Below, piece by piece: positions 12,119 through 23,453 of a stretch of DNA of 64,000 bases. The stretch spans positions 1,231,440 to 1,295,439 of the forward strand of contig NC_133495.1 of assembly GCF_025370935.1 (NCBI RefSeq), read 5' to 3'. The position numbers and the translations under genes were made by a program. The notes under the pieces were generated by a model. That model saw only the letters and a list, made by a program, of their open reading frames with translations. It was not told where the DNA came from and made no database searches. Source of the stretch: Choristoneura fumiferana. Its lineage: Eukaryota; Arthropoda; Insecta; Lepidoptera; Tortricidae. The number at the start of each line of letters is the position of its first letter. The first letter of the stretch is position 1.

Positions 12119-12430
12119 AGGTTTTGACGCTTTATAACAGATTCGAAAAACGCCAGATTCGCGGAACGCCAGATTCGCAAAACGCCAGATTCGCATAATG
12201 CCAGATTTTCAGATTTGCAGTATACCAGATTCGCAGAACGCCAGATTCGCAGAATGCCAGATTCGCACAATCATCAACCCGGCCTATAAACGTACCACTG
12301 CTAGGCACAGGCCTGCGAATCTGGCGTTCTGCGAATCTGGTGTTCTGCGAATCTGGTACTATGCGAATCTGGCATTCTGCGAATCTGGTATACTGCGAAT
12401 CTGAAAATCTGGCATTATGCGAATCTGCAG
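12119..12430. repeat. Inverted pair of 16-bp tandem-repeat arrays (giant hairpin)
   Basis: Left array, about 12135-12275, is a run of 'agattcgcagaacgcc' units (16 bp). Right array, 12316-12427, is the same unit in opposite orientation. Both arms contain the same irregular unit with 'gccagattttcagatt', so they are diverged copies of one array. The loop 12276-12318 resembles the 3' tail of the tRNA-derived SINE ('accactgctaggcacaggcc'). The apparent reading frames here only mirror the repeat. Confidence 0.8.
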
Positions 12431-12530
12431 GGCTACTACGAAACTCGAAATTCGTGTCGTGCGGTCCCTCTGACACTTATACTATTTAATACGAGAGCGA
12501 GAGGGACGGTACAGTACGATACGAACCGAA
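12430..12530. mobile_element. PAL-1 palindromic element, copy 6
   Basis: Starts 'gggctactacgaaactcg' directly against the 16-bp hairpin and carries the central 'acttatactatttaatacg'. The right terminus has decayed into AT-rich sequence. Confidence 0.65.
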
Positions 12531-12954
12531 ATTTTTAAAAATATATAATATATATATTATAGTTTAATAATAACAAAATTACCTAGAAATTTAATTTCGA
12601 TTTTTGAATGGGTGAAAAAAAAACGCAAACATGAAACAAAACACTATATTGATAATAAATTAAATTCAAACTGAATATTAGGTACTATCTAAATCCATAA
12701 TTTATTAAGTTTAATATATTAGGAATGTTATCCTATTCCTAAAGCGCTTCAACATTTTAAAGCCATTTGCTAGAGAGACTACTAATAGAGTTTTTTAAGG
12801 AAACAATAAATACATTAAAAAATACTTTTCTTCGAATAACTTTGACGAATAATACCAACCATGTCAGTCGGTGCTTAAAACTCAGTCTATGAAAATAACA
12901 AGTCACTTTTGGATGGTGGTTTTATTTTGGATAGAACACCACAGAAGCATTAAT

Positions 12955-13162
12955 TAGTAGCTGTTGCCCGCATTCGTTTATTGCTATCCCGCGGGAACTA
13001 TGTAATTTTCCGGGATAAAAAGTATCCTAGGTGTTAATCTAGGTAATTACTATCTGTGTGCCAAATTTCATCCAAATCCGTTTAGCCGTTATTGCATGAT
13101 TGTGTAACAAACATCCAAACCTCATCCAAATTTTCTCATTCATAATATTACTAGCTGTTGTA
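12955..13162 (-). mobile_element. Lep1/Helitron-like repeat, inverse copy
   Basis: Read on the minus strand it runs from 'tagtaatattatgaatgag' to 'acaacagctac' and contains the paired signatures 'gataaaa' and 'cccgcgggatag' seen in the copies at 21145 and 58487. The family assignment rests on my memory of this consensus. Confidence 0.55.
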
Positions 13163-13430
13163 AAGTACGTTTCTAGTAGATCTCCATAATATTATTGGAA
13201 GATATAAAGATAATACTAATTAAGCAAAATCTTGAACTAGAATTTAGAATTGTGAAAACAAATATTGCACTAATACTCTTACAAGCTAAAATTCATTTAA
13301 GTACATTAAAATATACTTATTTCTAGCAAAGCAATTAACTATTAAACTAAGCAATACCGTCGTTGCGACTGGTACACTGGAAAGCTAGCAGACCGCAAAA
13401 ATAATTAAAAAAATCGAATATCATACATAA

Positions 13431-13783
13431 TATGGTATTTGACAACTCCTGATTTTGCCATATCTTAATATTATTTTGAAAATATAGATAAACAGATAGT
13501 GTTTAGCGAAGAGAAAATTTAAATCGGTTGAAAATTGGATTTAAAGTGATTTTTTAAAAATCTATATACCTCTCTTTCTCAAACGCTTTTCTCTATGCAG
13601 CAAGTATGGCGGTACTGGCGTGTGACGTCACATGCCAGTATGTCTTTCTCTGTCTAATCTTGAATTTCAAACCTTTATAACTTTGTTATTTGTAATGGTA
13701 GCTTAAATTTTTTTTTTCTATTCGATAACAGGCATTGTGTAGTTTTAAATTATAAAACATATATAAAATAGTCAAATACCGTA
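13431..13783 (-). mobile_element. MITE family C, copy 1 (inverse of 15128-15481)
   Basis: A 353-bp element with terminal inverted repeats 'tatggtatttgac' and 'gtcaaataccgta'. It is the inverse of 15128-15481 over its whole length: both hold 'gtgtgacgtcacatgcc' type sequence and 'gcagcaagtatggcggtact' or its complement. It lies downstream of the kappaB-Ras stop codon. Confidence 0.85.
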
Positions 13784-14806
13784 TTAATTAAACATTGAGT
13801 ATGAATGAAAGCATGAATATTATTAGAACACTCGCAAAAAACTGAAAAAGTACTTTTTTAAGTCAAAATTGTTTATTATAAAATAAGTTTCATAAATAAA
13901 TATTTTCGGTAAGCTTAAGCTGCTTAGGTAGGTTCACTTTATTTTTTCGGTCTGGCAGCACTCCCTCACTCCCTGATTAGGTTTAAATGAGCCTTCCCCT
14001 ATCTGTGGGGTAATTAGTTTCACTACATTATTTTAATATTGATTATTCAAACCTATGCCCCTAAATTCCCATTTTTTGATGATATTGATGACAAAATCGA
14101 AATTAATAAATACCGAAAATATTAGGGGCTGATTTAACTAAAACTTAGCAGAGAATATAAAAAAAAACTAGTGAGATTTCATAAGAACGCTAATCAAAAT
14201 ACATATTTACAATTGATACCACAAGCAAAAATGCATTGTATAATAAAATTAGGTACCTACATCATAAGATAAACAGAAAAGTACTGGCATTTTAGATGAC
14301 ATTTCACTTGAAAAACATAGTTTTATCACCAAATAAAAGTACATAAGTACATTTGTTATAATCTAAATCTCTTCCTAAGACAGATCTGTAACAATACTTT
14401 TATTATTAATACCCATAATTTTTAAACAAATTTAAAATCTGATGACGTTTTGATGAAATCTTGGCGGAAACCAGAATCAACGGTTTTTTAGAGCCCAAAC
14501 AGACAGAGCGGTCCAGAATTCCGAGTAATTTAACTTATTTGTCGTATTTTTTCCGAGTTCATACATCTCTAGTTTGTCTGCCTGTGTGCGTTATCGTTAT
14601 GACAACTATGTACCGAAAATTTTAGAGAACGCAGAACTCGGAACTCCAGATCGCTTTCTGTCTGCATAAGCTCTTAAATTACCAGGATTTTACCTCGATA
14701 TTTAGTCTGTGGAACGATCATTTCCCGCCAAAATCATGACAGCTATCAAAGTTGCCACACCAAATTATGGTTGATAGCAAAAAGGGCATAGATTGAAAAT
14801 GTAATG
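13784..14806. other. 3' flank and likely 3' UTR of kappaB-Ras
   Basis: No exon or repeat recognised. On the minus strand an AATAAA at 14403-14398 lies about 404 bases after the stop codon and is a candidate polyadenylation signal. Confidence 0.4.
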
Positions 14807-17725
14807 TTACATAGCGTCACTTTTGTTATTTTTTTGAGTTAGCTTACTTAGCGTACTAAGTTGTGGGAAGGCAGTTTTATTTTGTACCGGATTGAGTTTG
14901 GAAGTCAAGAATATGAAAGGTTCGTAGAGTGAGGGTCTGTCCATGGCTGTTACCTCGAAATGTCGGACTTTCTCTCTGGAGCACCAGTTGGCGGCTTTTG
15001 AGCAGGTGTTTTCAAGGCTGTTAACATCGTCTGGGCCCGTACGGTTTCCTATTACCAACATTACGACCTGTAATAATGAAACAAAATGATTGATTTAGAT
15101 GCTACGTCAATGAAAACCACAATGTAATACGGTATTTGACTATTTTGTATATGTTTTATAAATTAAAACTACACAATGCCTGTTATCGAATAGAGAAACA
15201 ATTTTTAAGCTACCTTTACAAATAACAAAGTTATAAAGGTTTGAAAATCAAGATTAGATAGAGAAAGACATAATGGCATGTGACGTCACACGCCAGTACC
15301 GCCATACTTGCTGCATAGAGAAAACCGTTTGAGAAAGAGACAGGTATATAGATTTTTCAAAAAATCACTATAAATCCAATTTTCAACCGATTTAAGTTTT
15401 CTCTTCACTAAACATTGTCTGTACATCTATATTTTCATAATAATATTAAAATATGGCAAATTCAGGTTGTCAAATGCCGTATTTTTGGGAATTCGCACAG
15501 GAATTTTGTAAAATCTCGGAATTTCAATTCAACTGCTGTATCTAACGATTCCCGCGTGCGAAGCCTTTTGTAACTTTTTTTACTTTGACATATTGGAGGA
15601 ACCATCAATACTATCAATAGAGCCATGCATTAAACAGATAAAAATTTCTAAGTGAAATCAACTCTGAACTAATACTTTCAATGAGTATGTAACTGAGGAA
15701 CAATATTTAAAAAAAAAACATCAACAAAGCGAACAAACCTCTTTCTTATCTTTATTCCTATCAATGTCTTTTTTCAAGTACATGAGCACATCCAGTGACT
15801 CCGGCTTGGTTGTGTCGTACACCATCACATAGCCCTCCGCGAAGCCGAGGTACTGACGCTGGAGCACTTGGTTCGCTGTCAGCTGCATTGTTGGGGATTG
15901 AGGAGGTCCTGTAATAGAAAAAATTAAAATGAGTTGGTGGATTACCTTCTTGGAATGTTGTGAATATTTGCATCCACATCCACAACCAGGATGATTCCAA
16001 TTAGGGTTTCGTCATAATTAATAATTTGTCAACCTGCCAAATAATCAATACAGAACTTTAAGTAATTTATGGAAATTTCCACGGAAATTTTACAAAATCC
16101 CGGAATATACACACACACATAATATTGATGCTTGAAAGTAGAAATTGACTAAGCGACATTTTTTAAGAGTTATATGTATACATGTTTAGAAACAGTAAAA
16201 TTTACTTTTTTTTCACTAACTTTTACAAAGTTAAAGTCAAAATACCTTTATTCAATTTATGCTTTAACAAGCACTTATGAATGTCAAAAAAAATCTACCA
16301 CCAGTTACTCTGTTGAGAAGAATCCGGCAAGAAACTCAATAAGGTATATTTTTTTTTAAACAGATTTAAAAAATGTTGCTTGGTCAATTTCCCTTTCAAG
16401 CAAGGATATATAATATATTATTATATTATTATGTGTGTATATATTAGGGATGCTATGGATATAAAATTTCGGATGTGGACATGGATATGGATATATGTCA
16501 AACATAATACCGGTTTCGGTTACAGATATTGGATTTTTAAGGAAGTGTAAAACTAAAATACAAATAGGAATAAATAAAAATACAATAAAAGTTACAAAAA
16601 AATCAACTTAAACCTATACTTACAAACTAAGGCTTAAACACCTACTTGTATAATTTTGTATTTTTTTATTGTATTTTTATTTATTTTCTTTTGTACAATA
16701 AAGAGTGCTTTCTAATAAGAATATAAATGACTTGACTTTAATTTTACTGTAATGTTACGAGTCATAACGCAAATTACGACTTAGCAATAGAAAAATAATA
16801 GAAAGAAAGAAAGAAAATATTTAATTGCCAACAGTACAAACAATGCAAGACAACAATATAACCAATACAAGATAGTAGTCTGTCCTGCGGCAAAAGGAGC
16901 AAACAATAGATGCAGAAGACGCGCGCTTCACGGGATTTTGGATATCCGATAGTTTCGGCTTCATAACTTGATATTATTATTATGTCTTTGCACGCGTAAG
17001 TCATTAGATACAGCAGTTGAAATTCTGGGATTTTGCAAAAACCCCATGGAAAGCCCCGAAAAATACTTAGACATCCTGTACTGATTGTTTGACAGGTTGA
17101 CAAATTATTAATTATGACGAAACACTAATTGGAATCATTCTATATATGCAGCATGGCGTCAAATTCATGTCAACTGCATCAAAAGTATGGGCTCTGTCCA
17201 CAACAACAAATTAAATAAAAGCTTGCAAAAATTCAGCATTCATCAGTACTATGGTCTATATATCTACCTATTCCTGTCCTGAGTGCATATGTGCGTACTT
17301 TAGTGGATACAAATTCTTTTCTTTTGAAATTGTAGGGTCAATTGGGATGCATGCATTTCATGTGACCCGATTATTATTTTTTCTCCTTTTATTAGAAAAA
17401 CTAAAATTGCTACATGATATTAATATTAATAGATTATGCATTATTTTAAGTTTACAGTTAGGTACTGAGTGATTATTAAATAAAAAAATATTTTATAAAA
17501 ACCTTTAAACTCGCCTGTAAGCGGAGGCTCGAGTCCTGCTGTGTCGTAGAAACAAACGCGCTCCTTCGTTCCCCTGTCGGTCTCAATGTTGGCGACGTAA
17601 ATGTCTTCTATCGTAGGGTAAAAATGAGTCTTCAGATTCACATTCCCATAAATCAACTGTTCCAGAATAGCCGTTTTACCAACTCCTTTCATCCCGCAGA
17701 TCACGACTTTACAAGTTTTACCCAT
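14807..17725 (-). CDS. kappaB-Ras: kappaB-Ras small GTPase-like protein (NKIRAS family), complete, 3 exons
   Basis: Exons on the minus strand are 17725-17503, 15908-15739 and 15067-14807 (223, 170, 261 nt; phases 1 and 0), giving 217 aa against about 192 in vertebrates. The start is the ATG of MGKTCKVVICG. The P-loop GMKGVGKT is at residues 11-18, followed by AILEQLIYGN and, further on, DIYVANIETDRG, both close to NKIRAS. Residues equivalent to Ras Gly12 and Gln61 are Lys13 and Leu65 (DTAGLE), the atypical positions that define this family. The NKxD motif is degenerate (GNRTGPD). The extra length is a loop of about 20 residues after DTAGLE. Family members bind IkappaB-type proteins and RalGAP in the cytoplasm, restraining NF-kappaB and Ral signalling; in insects the role is inferred. 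Introns carry MITE copies. Head-to-head with DPM1, 1.3 kb between start codons. Confidence 0.95.
15128..15481 (+). mobile_element. MITE family C, copy 2, in kappaB-Ras intron 2
   Basis: 354 bp with terminal repeats 'tacggtatttgac' and 'gtcaaatgccgta'. It starts 61 bp upstream of the last kappaB-Ras exon and is the inverse of 13431-13783. Confidence 0.85.
15990..16106. repeat. Dispersed repeat, inverse of 17026-17137
   Basis: Contains 'ccaattagggtttcgtcat', 'taataatttgtcaacctg' and 'ttttacaaaatcccgga', found in inverted order and orientation at 17026-17137. Both copies are in kappaB-Ras intron 1 about 1 kb apart. A fragment of the same end lies at 15487-15540. Confidence 0.65.
16222..16345 (-). 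mobile_element. LINE-type 3' tail, inverse of 62098-62228
   Basis: Carries 'aaagttaaagtcaaaatacc', 'taacaagcacttatgaatg' and 'ccggcaagaaactcaa'. This is a common lepidopteran LINE 3' end, with the short-unit tail 'ttttgactttgacttt' in the copy at 62.2 kb. Confidence 0.55.
17026..17137. repeat. Dispersed repeat, inverse of 15990-16106
   Basis: Holds 'caggttgacaaattattaat' and 'aaacactaattggaatcat', the complement of the other copy. With it, the segment 15990-17137 of intron 1 could fold as a long stem. Confidence 0.65.
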
Positions 17726-19026
17726 TTTAAAATAAAAATGAAATGAATATCATAGAATAATTGGATCTACTTGTCCACGTATTACTTTCACTTTTATGCC
17801 ATATTTTAAGCTGAGTTAGGTGTTTCATACGAGGTTACAATTCCGCAAAATTGGGTATAATACTTTTTATTGTATTTATCTTATTGTAGTTCATATGGAA
17901 GTTAACAAATTTGGCTAAATAAATAAATAAACATCTTTGGATCAGGATGATGAGATGTCAGGTGACTGACTGACACTGACAGTGACAACTTTTTTTAATG
18001 ACTTGTTTCATTTATCGCAGTTTTATTCGTGACTGAGACAGAAAACAAAAGAAAAACACTAAGATGTCGTAGAGTTCATATAACAAAAAAAATTTTTCAT
18101 CACACTTGCTCGTAAACAGTGTCGTAACATGCAGGCTACCTTAGTTGCAACCCCCCAAATAAAACCCTCGACCTTAATGTGCTTGTCATGAAACTCGTGG
18201 TCTGTAAATGAGTCGTTGCGCGTACACATTTTCATATTTTTCATGTCATGAAGCCCAAGGTCGTAAATGAGTCGGTGCCGTACTGATGGCGCCGCGCCGT
18301 GCCGCGTGCCCGTGTGCGCGCTGCTGCATGCAGCACTACATGCACCACATGCACACGCACGTTGCGGCGCATGCCGAGGGAGGTTGAGGCGACGCTGCCA
18401 AGAGCACAGCCTAAGGTATCGCCAATATTTGGTAGAACTATATTTTTTCTTTTACAAATATAAAATTTTACTTGCAAATGTGATGATAAACATTGTATGT
18501 CGCATGGGCGGTACTAGAATTACGAACTTCGACTCATTAAAGCCCTCAGTCTTCGACTTCGGGCTTCTAATAGACTCTCGTTCGTAATTACTTATTTACC
18601 GCCCCTAAGACACAATGTACTATTACTATACGTATTAAAAATTATATTATTGGCCGCACCTTTTGTTTTGTTTCGTTCGTTTGGACAACTATACTAGGTT
18701 CGGATAGGTATTTAACTAAGTGTAAATAAAACAACGTCAATTGGTGACTTAAATGTTGAAATTCCCCCATTCAACATTGACATTTCTGTATTGAAATACA
18801 CTAGTCTAGTTTGTATTACAATGATAGATAAGTAAAATGTTTAAAATCCTCGAATGATCCAAATCTGGCAGCTGAACTTTTAACTATCTAAACCGCCATT
18901 AAGGGGAATAATAATATATTATTATGACAGGGTATTGACACATACACATTTGACATTGAGGACAGTGACAGTTTCTACATAGGTACTTATACTCTTTGGA
19001 CAGTTTATTGTGATAAGATAAATAGG
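17726..19026. promoter_or_regulatory. Shared upstream region of the divergent kappaB-Ras and DPM1 genes
   Basis: The two start codons face away from each other with 1.3 kb between. About 560 bp of it (18066-18625) is a dispersed repeat, leaving some 340 bp before kappaB-Ras and 400 bp before DPM1. I see no convincing TATA box or motif. A bidirectional promoter is possible but unproven. Confidence 0.35.
18066..18625 (+). repeat. Dispersed repeat family D, copy 1
   Basis: Shares 'aaacagtgtcgtaacatg' at the left and 'aagccctcagtcttcgactt' plus 'ctcgttcgtaatta' at the right with 61684-62050. The middle of this copy is unusually GC-rich ('ggcgccgcgccgtgccgc', 18288-18306) and differs from the other copy. 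Confidence 0.65.
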
Positions 19027-21855
19027 ATGGCTGCCACGGCTTTGGATTCTGAAATCATGAAAAGCGATAAATATTCGATTCTTTTGCCCACATACAACGA
19101 GAGAGAAAATTTGCCGATTATAATATGGCTTATTATGAAATATTTGGATAATAGGTAAACCCCTGTGACTCAAACTGCTGTACAAATCATTGCAGTCCAT
19201 TACTTTTTTACGTGATTTTTCGCCTTTATTTGCAGTGGGTACGATTTTGAAGTAATAGTAATTGACGATGGAAGCCCCGATGGTACATTAGATGTAGCAA
19301 AGCAGCTGCAAAAACTCTATGGGTCGAGTAAAATCGTGCTTCGCCCTCGAGAGAAGAAGCTTGGTTTAGGCACTGCTTACATGCACGGGATTAAGCATGC
19401 TACCGGCAACTTTATCATCATAATGGACGCTGATTTAAGTCACCATGTAAGTTTCTACATGCATTTGAAAAGATATATTTGTAATTTAGTATTACAGTCA
19501 AGACTGTTTACAGCAACAGCAGTTATAATGATATATAGGATGTAACTGTAGTTTATGTACACTAGCCCTTATTATAATGCTCAGCTGCTCTCACAACAGT
19601 AACAACTAAAAAAAAAGTTTCAACACAATCTTATAAACCAAAATAACACTGATTATAATAACCAACCATATTTAACAACAAAATATTGCAGTCCCTTCGA
19701 TGTTGTTATAAACAGTTCTGTCTGTACTAATGAAACAAAATTATTTTTAGCCCAAATTCATCCCGAACATGATAGAACTTCAACAAGAGCATGATTTCGA
19801 CATAGTTTCTGGCACACGCTACAAAGATGGTGGTGGTGTGTATGGATGGGACTTCAAACGGAAACTCATCTCTCGTGGAGCCAACTTTGTCACACAAACT
19901 CTATTGAGACCAGGAGCTTCAGATTTGACTGGGTCGTTCAGGTACCTACCTAATTAAACATTCTATTCTTTATAATAAAAAAAAAATCATTTGTAGATAT
20001 TTAAAAAAAAATTGAAACAAAATCCCATGACTACAGATTTCCAAAGGTATTTAATTATTCACGTGCGTTAACATTGTACTTGCATACAATGAAGAATTTC
20101 ATAAATAATAGTTAAGCTATAGTGATAGATCATTTTAATCACAATAACATTCTGTTTTCTGTATCGCTTACTATGTCTGGTGTACAATAAAGAGTCTTTG
20201 TATTGTAACATTTTTAACTAACATTTAAACAACAGTTAAAATGAGAGTGTAACTTGCCATGCATTGTAAACCTGCAATCTAACTCACTGCACTTGTTTGT
20301 ATTTCTCTTCTACCCACTTTGATTTTGTTAGCATGATAGTTTACGCATGTTCATTTAGTTCTTAAGAAAAATATGTTTTCTCAGTAAAAGTGATTGTAAA
20401 TCTTATGAGAAATAAATAATCTTAAACCTAAACTACTGCATTGCTTTAACTTTTTGGCTTTTGTGTTTCAGATTGTACAAGAAGGACATATTGCAGAAAC
20501 TCATTGACAGTTGTGTTTCCAAAGGCTATGTGTTCCAAATGGAGATGATTATCAGGTTAGTAAGCTATTATTTGAGGTGTAGATATATAATATGTTAAAA
20601 CTTGTTATTTGTGTGTGTCATGTATTTTTTTTTCAATCTTGCTGTGCCAATTCTACATATGTAGTTGTGTTAATCCTCTTAATTTCATCATATAGACTAC
20701 TGCCATAAATTGGGAAGATACAGTTAAAGAAACTAAATCGCGTACCAGGGTGGAAACTTTGTGCTACTGATCTCTTATTGACCTTCCATGCACTGCCAAA
20801 GAAATCTTAGGGATATTGGTTATGAAAAGGAAAGTATTTTTTCTCTCTTTTCAAAATTATTTCCTTGCTGCTGTCAAACTGTTGGCGTTCTGCCGTATCC
20901 ACCGCAACCCTGTCATCGCAACTGGCATTGGCCCAAGCCCTAAGGCCGCAATTAATAATAATAATACGCGATTCAGTTTCATCAACTGCACCTGTATAAA
21001 AAAAACTGTTTATTCTGTCTGTTACATTATCAGAAAATAGTGGAGACGTCCTTTCTTTTGTAAATCAAACAAAAATGTAAAGTTAGGGTGTGGCGTGGCG
21101 TCACACTCGCGTGTTAGATGTGACGTCACACGGAACTAATCGGCTATCCCACTAATATTATAAATGAGAAAGTTTGTAAGTCTGTTTGTTTATTTGTTAC
21201 TTCATCACGTCTAAATGACTGAATTGATTTTGATTAAATTCGGTATACAAATAGTTTGAGTCCCGGAGAAGGACATAGGATAGTTTTTATCCCGGAAAAT
21301 TGCATAGTTCCCGCGGGATAGCGATAAACGAATTCTGCACGGACGGAGTCGCGGGTAACGGCTAGTAAGACCATAATTTTTGTTTAATTGATAAAAAATA
21401 AATATGTAGGTTTCTGATATTTTTTGAAAATGTAACTGAAGGACATTATTATGTTTTTAAGAATCTAGCCTATTTTTGCATGTAGAAAAAGACCGTTCAC
21501 CCTACTTTGGCATCGGCTCCATTGAGGCGGAGACAAGCGGAGCGGAGAGAAGATGTGTAGGATCGACCAATCATAGTAGTTCTTTGACATCCACATCTCG
21601 CCGACGAGATGAGAGAGATGTAATATGATTGGTTGATCCCTACACGTCTCCTCTCCGCCTCAGTGGACCTGCAGTCTAAAATTGAGAAAAATGTTCATAT
21701 TTCGGATTTTTTGTTTTAGAGCCCGGCAACTGGATTATACCGTAGGAGAAGTGCCAATAACCTTCGTGGACCGCGTGTACGGGGAGTCCAAACTCGGTGG
21801 TTCGGAGATCGTCCAGTTCGCTAAGGCACTACTCTACTTATTTGCTACAACGTGA
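19027..21855 (+). CDS. Dpm1: Dolichol-phosphate mannosyltransferase catalytic subunit, complete, 5 exons
   Basis: Exons are 19027-19154, 19236-19446, 19751-19941, 20472-20555 and 21720-21855, 750 nt in total, encoding 249 aa (human DPM1 has 260). All junctions are GT-AG and join in frame. The enzyme transfers mannose from GDP-mannose to dolichyl phosphate on the cytosolic face of the ER, supplying donors for N-glycans, GPI anchors and O- and C-mannosylation. It is a GT-A fold GT2 protein: LPTYNERENLP near residue 20, VIDDGSPDGT near 50, RPREKKLGLGTAYMHG near 80, the metal-binding DADLSHHP near 110, then SGTRYKDGGGVYGWD, SRGANFVTQ, LLRPGASDLTGSFR and GYVFQMEMIIRARQLDY. It ends in LYLFATT. No membrane segment, as in animal DPM1, which relies on DPM2 and DPM3 for anchoring. 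The reading frame is intact with all motifs present. Confidence 0.97.
21145..21368 (+). mobile_element. Lep1/Helitron-like repeat in DPM1 intron 4
   Basis: Begins 'cccactaatattataaatga', then 'gtttgtaagtctgtttg' and 'ccgcgggatagcgataaac', and ends 'cgggtaacggctagta'. The same order is present at 58487-58712. Confidence 0.65.
21518..21673. mobile_element. Inverted-repeat MITE in DPM1 intron 4
   Basis: Ends 'tccattgaggcggag' and 'ctccgcctcagtgga' pair, and inner arms 'gatcgaccaatcat' and 'atgattggttgatc' pair too. It ends 46 bp before the last DPM1 exon. Confidence 0.65.
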
Positions 21856-21950
21856 TTTACAACATCCTAAAGTCCACGGAATAATGTGACTTAAAGCCTC
21901 AACATTAATTAATTGACTTCATTTTCTAAACATAAATTTCACCATTTGTC

Positions 21951-21956
21951 AATAAA
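21951..21956 (+). terminator. Polyadenylation signal of DPM1
   Basis: AATAAA 96 bases after the DPM1 stop codon, followed by T-rich sequence. A good position for a short insect 3' UTR. Confidence 0.6.
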
Positions 21957-22628
21957 TCAGTTTTTAATGGGTTTTTTTTACCTTGTCTTGTGTGGGACAA
22001 ATCTAGTAATTAAAAGACCTTTTATCTCCTTGCTGTGGATCGATCGATCTGAAATCTGTACAGTCACCTGCATTATTATTTGCCACAGCAGAGCATGCAA
22101 AAATATCTTTTCTACCAGCCTTAGAAGTAGAGTTGTATCAGACATGTTTATGCCTCTGGTTTTATGACAAAGTGAAATTTTGGTTTAGTTTTTTTTTTTA
22201 TTAAACGTTATCAAATTTCATTCTGATTATTAAACAGTGGAAGGAAAGTAACCATACTTACATACTTCGAATTTCATGCATTTGTCAAGCAAACAATGTG
22301 TATGTATAATTACCAAAATTAGAAAGATTATTTGTTTATTAAATATATGTGCGCGTGTTGCAGCAGCCGCTGAGTCGCGTTGCTCCGAAACATGTCGAGC
22401 TAAACTCGATTTAAGACGTGAGTTATCCGGGTCATTATATCTAATATGAGTGAGTCTCACGGTAGTTTCATGTTCAAAATTATTTGTTTACTAAAATACT
22501 TGCGTCGTCACTACATTCTTTTAAATGGAGTATATGCGCAGATGTTATTTTTACAAGGCCAACACCAACAGTCTTCAAGAGCCTGAAAGGTTTTTGAATG
22601 GCACACACTACCGGATTACGTAACGTTT
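21957..22628. other. Spacer after DPM1
   Basis: No gene seen. A segment around 22360-22460 ('ctgagtcgcgttgctccgaa') has the look of a dispersed repeat, but no second copy is in this window. Confidence 0.4.
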
Positions 22629-23140
22629 GTTCAGAGGTCCAGCAGGGCTACTACGAAATTCAAAAATCGAAGTTCGTATCGTACCGTCCCTCTCACTCTC
22701 GTATTAAATAATATAAGCGTCGGCGGGAAGGTACGATACGAACTTCGATTTTCGAATTTCAGAGTAGCCCTACAGAGGCCAGGCAAGGTCGCCGTGGACC
22801 ACAGTGGAGATTGGTGACGTGGGCAGCAGGATTTAAGGAAACAATTCAACTGTACTGTACTGTATTTCAGCAAATAAACGTTAAGAGCCGTGGCACAAAC
22901 AAATGTTCAAAGAACATTTACTGTTACTACAAACTTTGATTTTAGTATTTAATATATGGGAGAAAATCAAAAACACAGCCAAAGCAATGGAGAGGTTAAC
23001 GGAAGGGATAAGAGAAAAAAAACTACCAGTGTTGCACGGTCAAAAATACATCGGTATAGCTATAGCCAGAGCAATCCGTCTATAACGTTCCAAATATTAT
23101 TATAAAGCATACACCACACTGAATGTTACTTACATTAACA
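22629..23140 (+). repeat. Flanking direct repeat E, left copy
   Basis: Matches 44979-45769 in the same orientation: 'aaggtcgccgtgg', 'taagagccgtggcac', 'tgttcaaagaacatttactg', 'gttaacggaagggataag', 'gttgcacggtcaaaaata' and 'accacactgaatgttact' occur in the same order in both. This copy contains the PAL-1 insertion 22645-22770 and lacks the SINE found in the right copy. No protein recognised. Confidence 0.8.
22645..22770. mobile_element. PAL-1 palindromic element, copy 7, inside repeat E
   Basis: Best-preserved copy: 'gggctactacgaaattc' to 'gaatttcagagtagccc'. The bases on both sides ('cagaggtccag' left, 'cagaggccagg' right) look like a target duplication of about 11 bp; repeat E at 44979 has this sequence once. 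Confidence 0.75.
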
Positions 23141-23165
23141 CTGCCGCTTATGCTTTATAATAATA
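23095..23165. repeat. Perfect 16-bp inverted repeat
   Basis: 'tattattataaagcat' at 23095-23110 and its exact complement at 23150-23165, loop of 39 bases. It spans the right border of repeat E; the other copy of E has only the left arm. Confidence 0.6.
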
Positions 23166-23453
23166 GCCAACAACGAGTAGCATGTGTTACAAACATTAGT
23201 GTACAGCATAATAATACATAATTACTGAATACTAACAAAACACATGCTAAATTTCTTTCGAGACCAAATCAGGGACGTCTTGAAAAAAGGCCAGGTCAAG
23301 AGTACCCTAAACCGAAGAGCATGTATGAAGGGAATAATGAAAGTGGACGAAGCGAAACAAGTATGTAAGGATCGTAGCAAGTGGAAAGAAGTGGTCTCTG
23401 CCTACCCCTACGGGAAAGAGGCGTGATTATATGTATGTATGTAATTTCTTTAA

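Noticed and set aside
12070..12476. Several repetitive frames (IWRSANL, DSQNARF types)
   Set aside because: A 16-bp repeat cycles through all three frames, producing the same peptide motifs; not coding.
20816..21040. 74-codon frame in DPM1 intron 4
   Set aside because: No homology recognised and DPM1 exons join cleanly without it.
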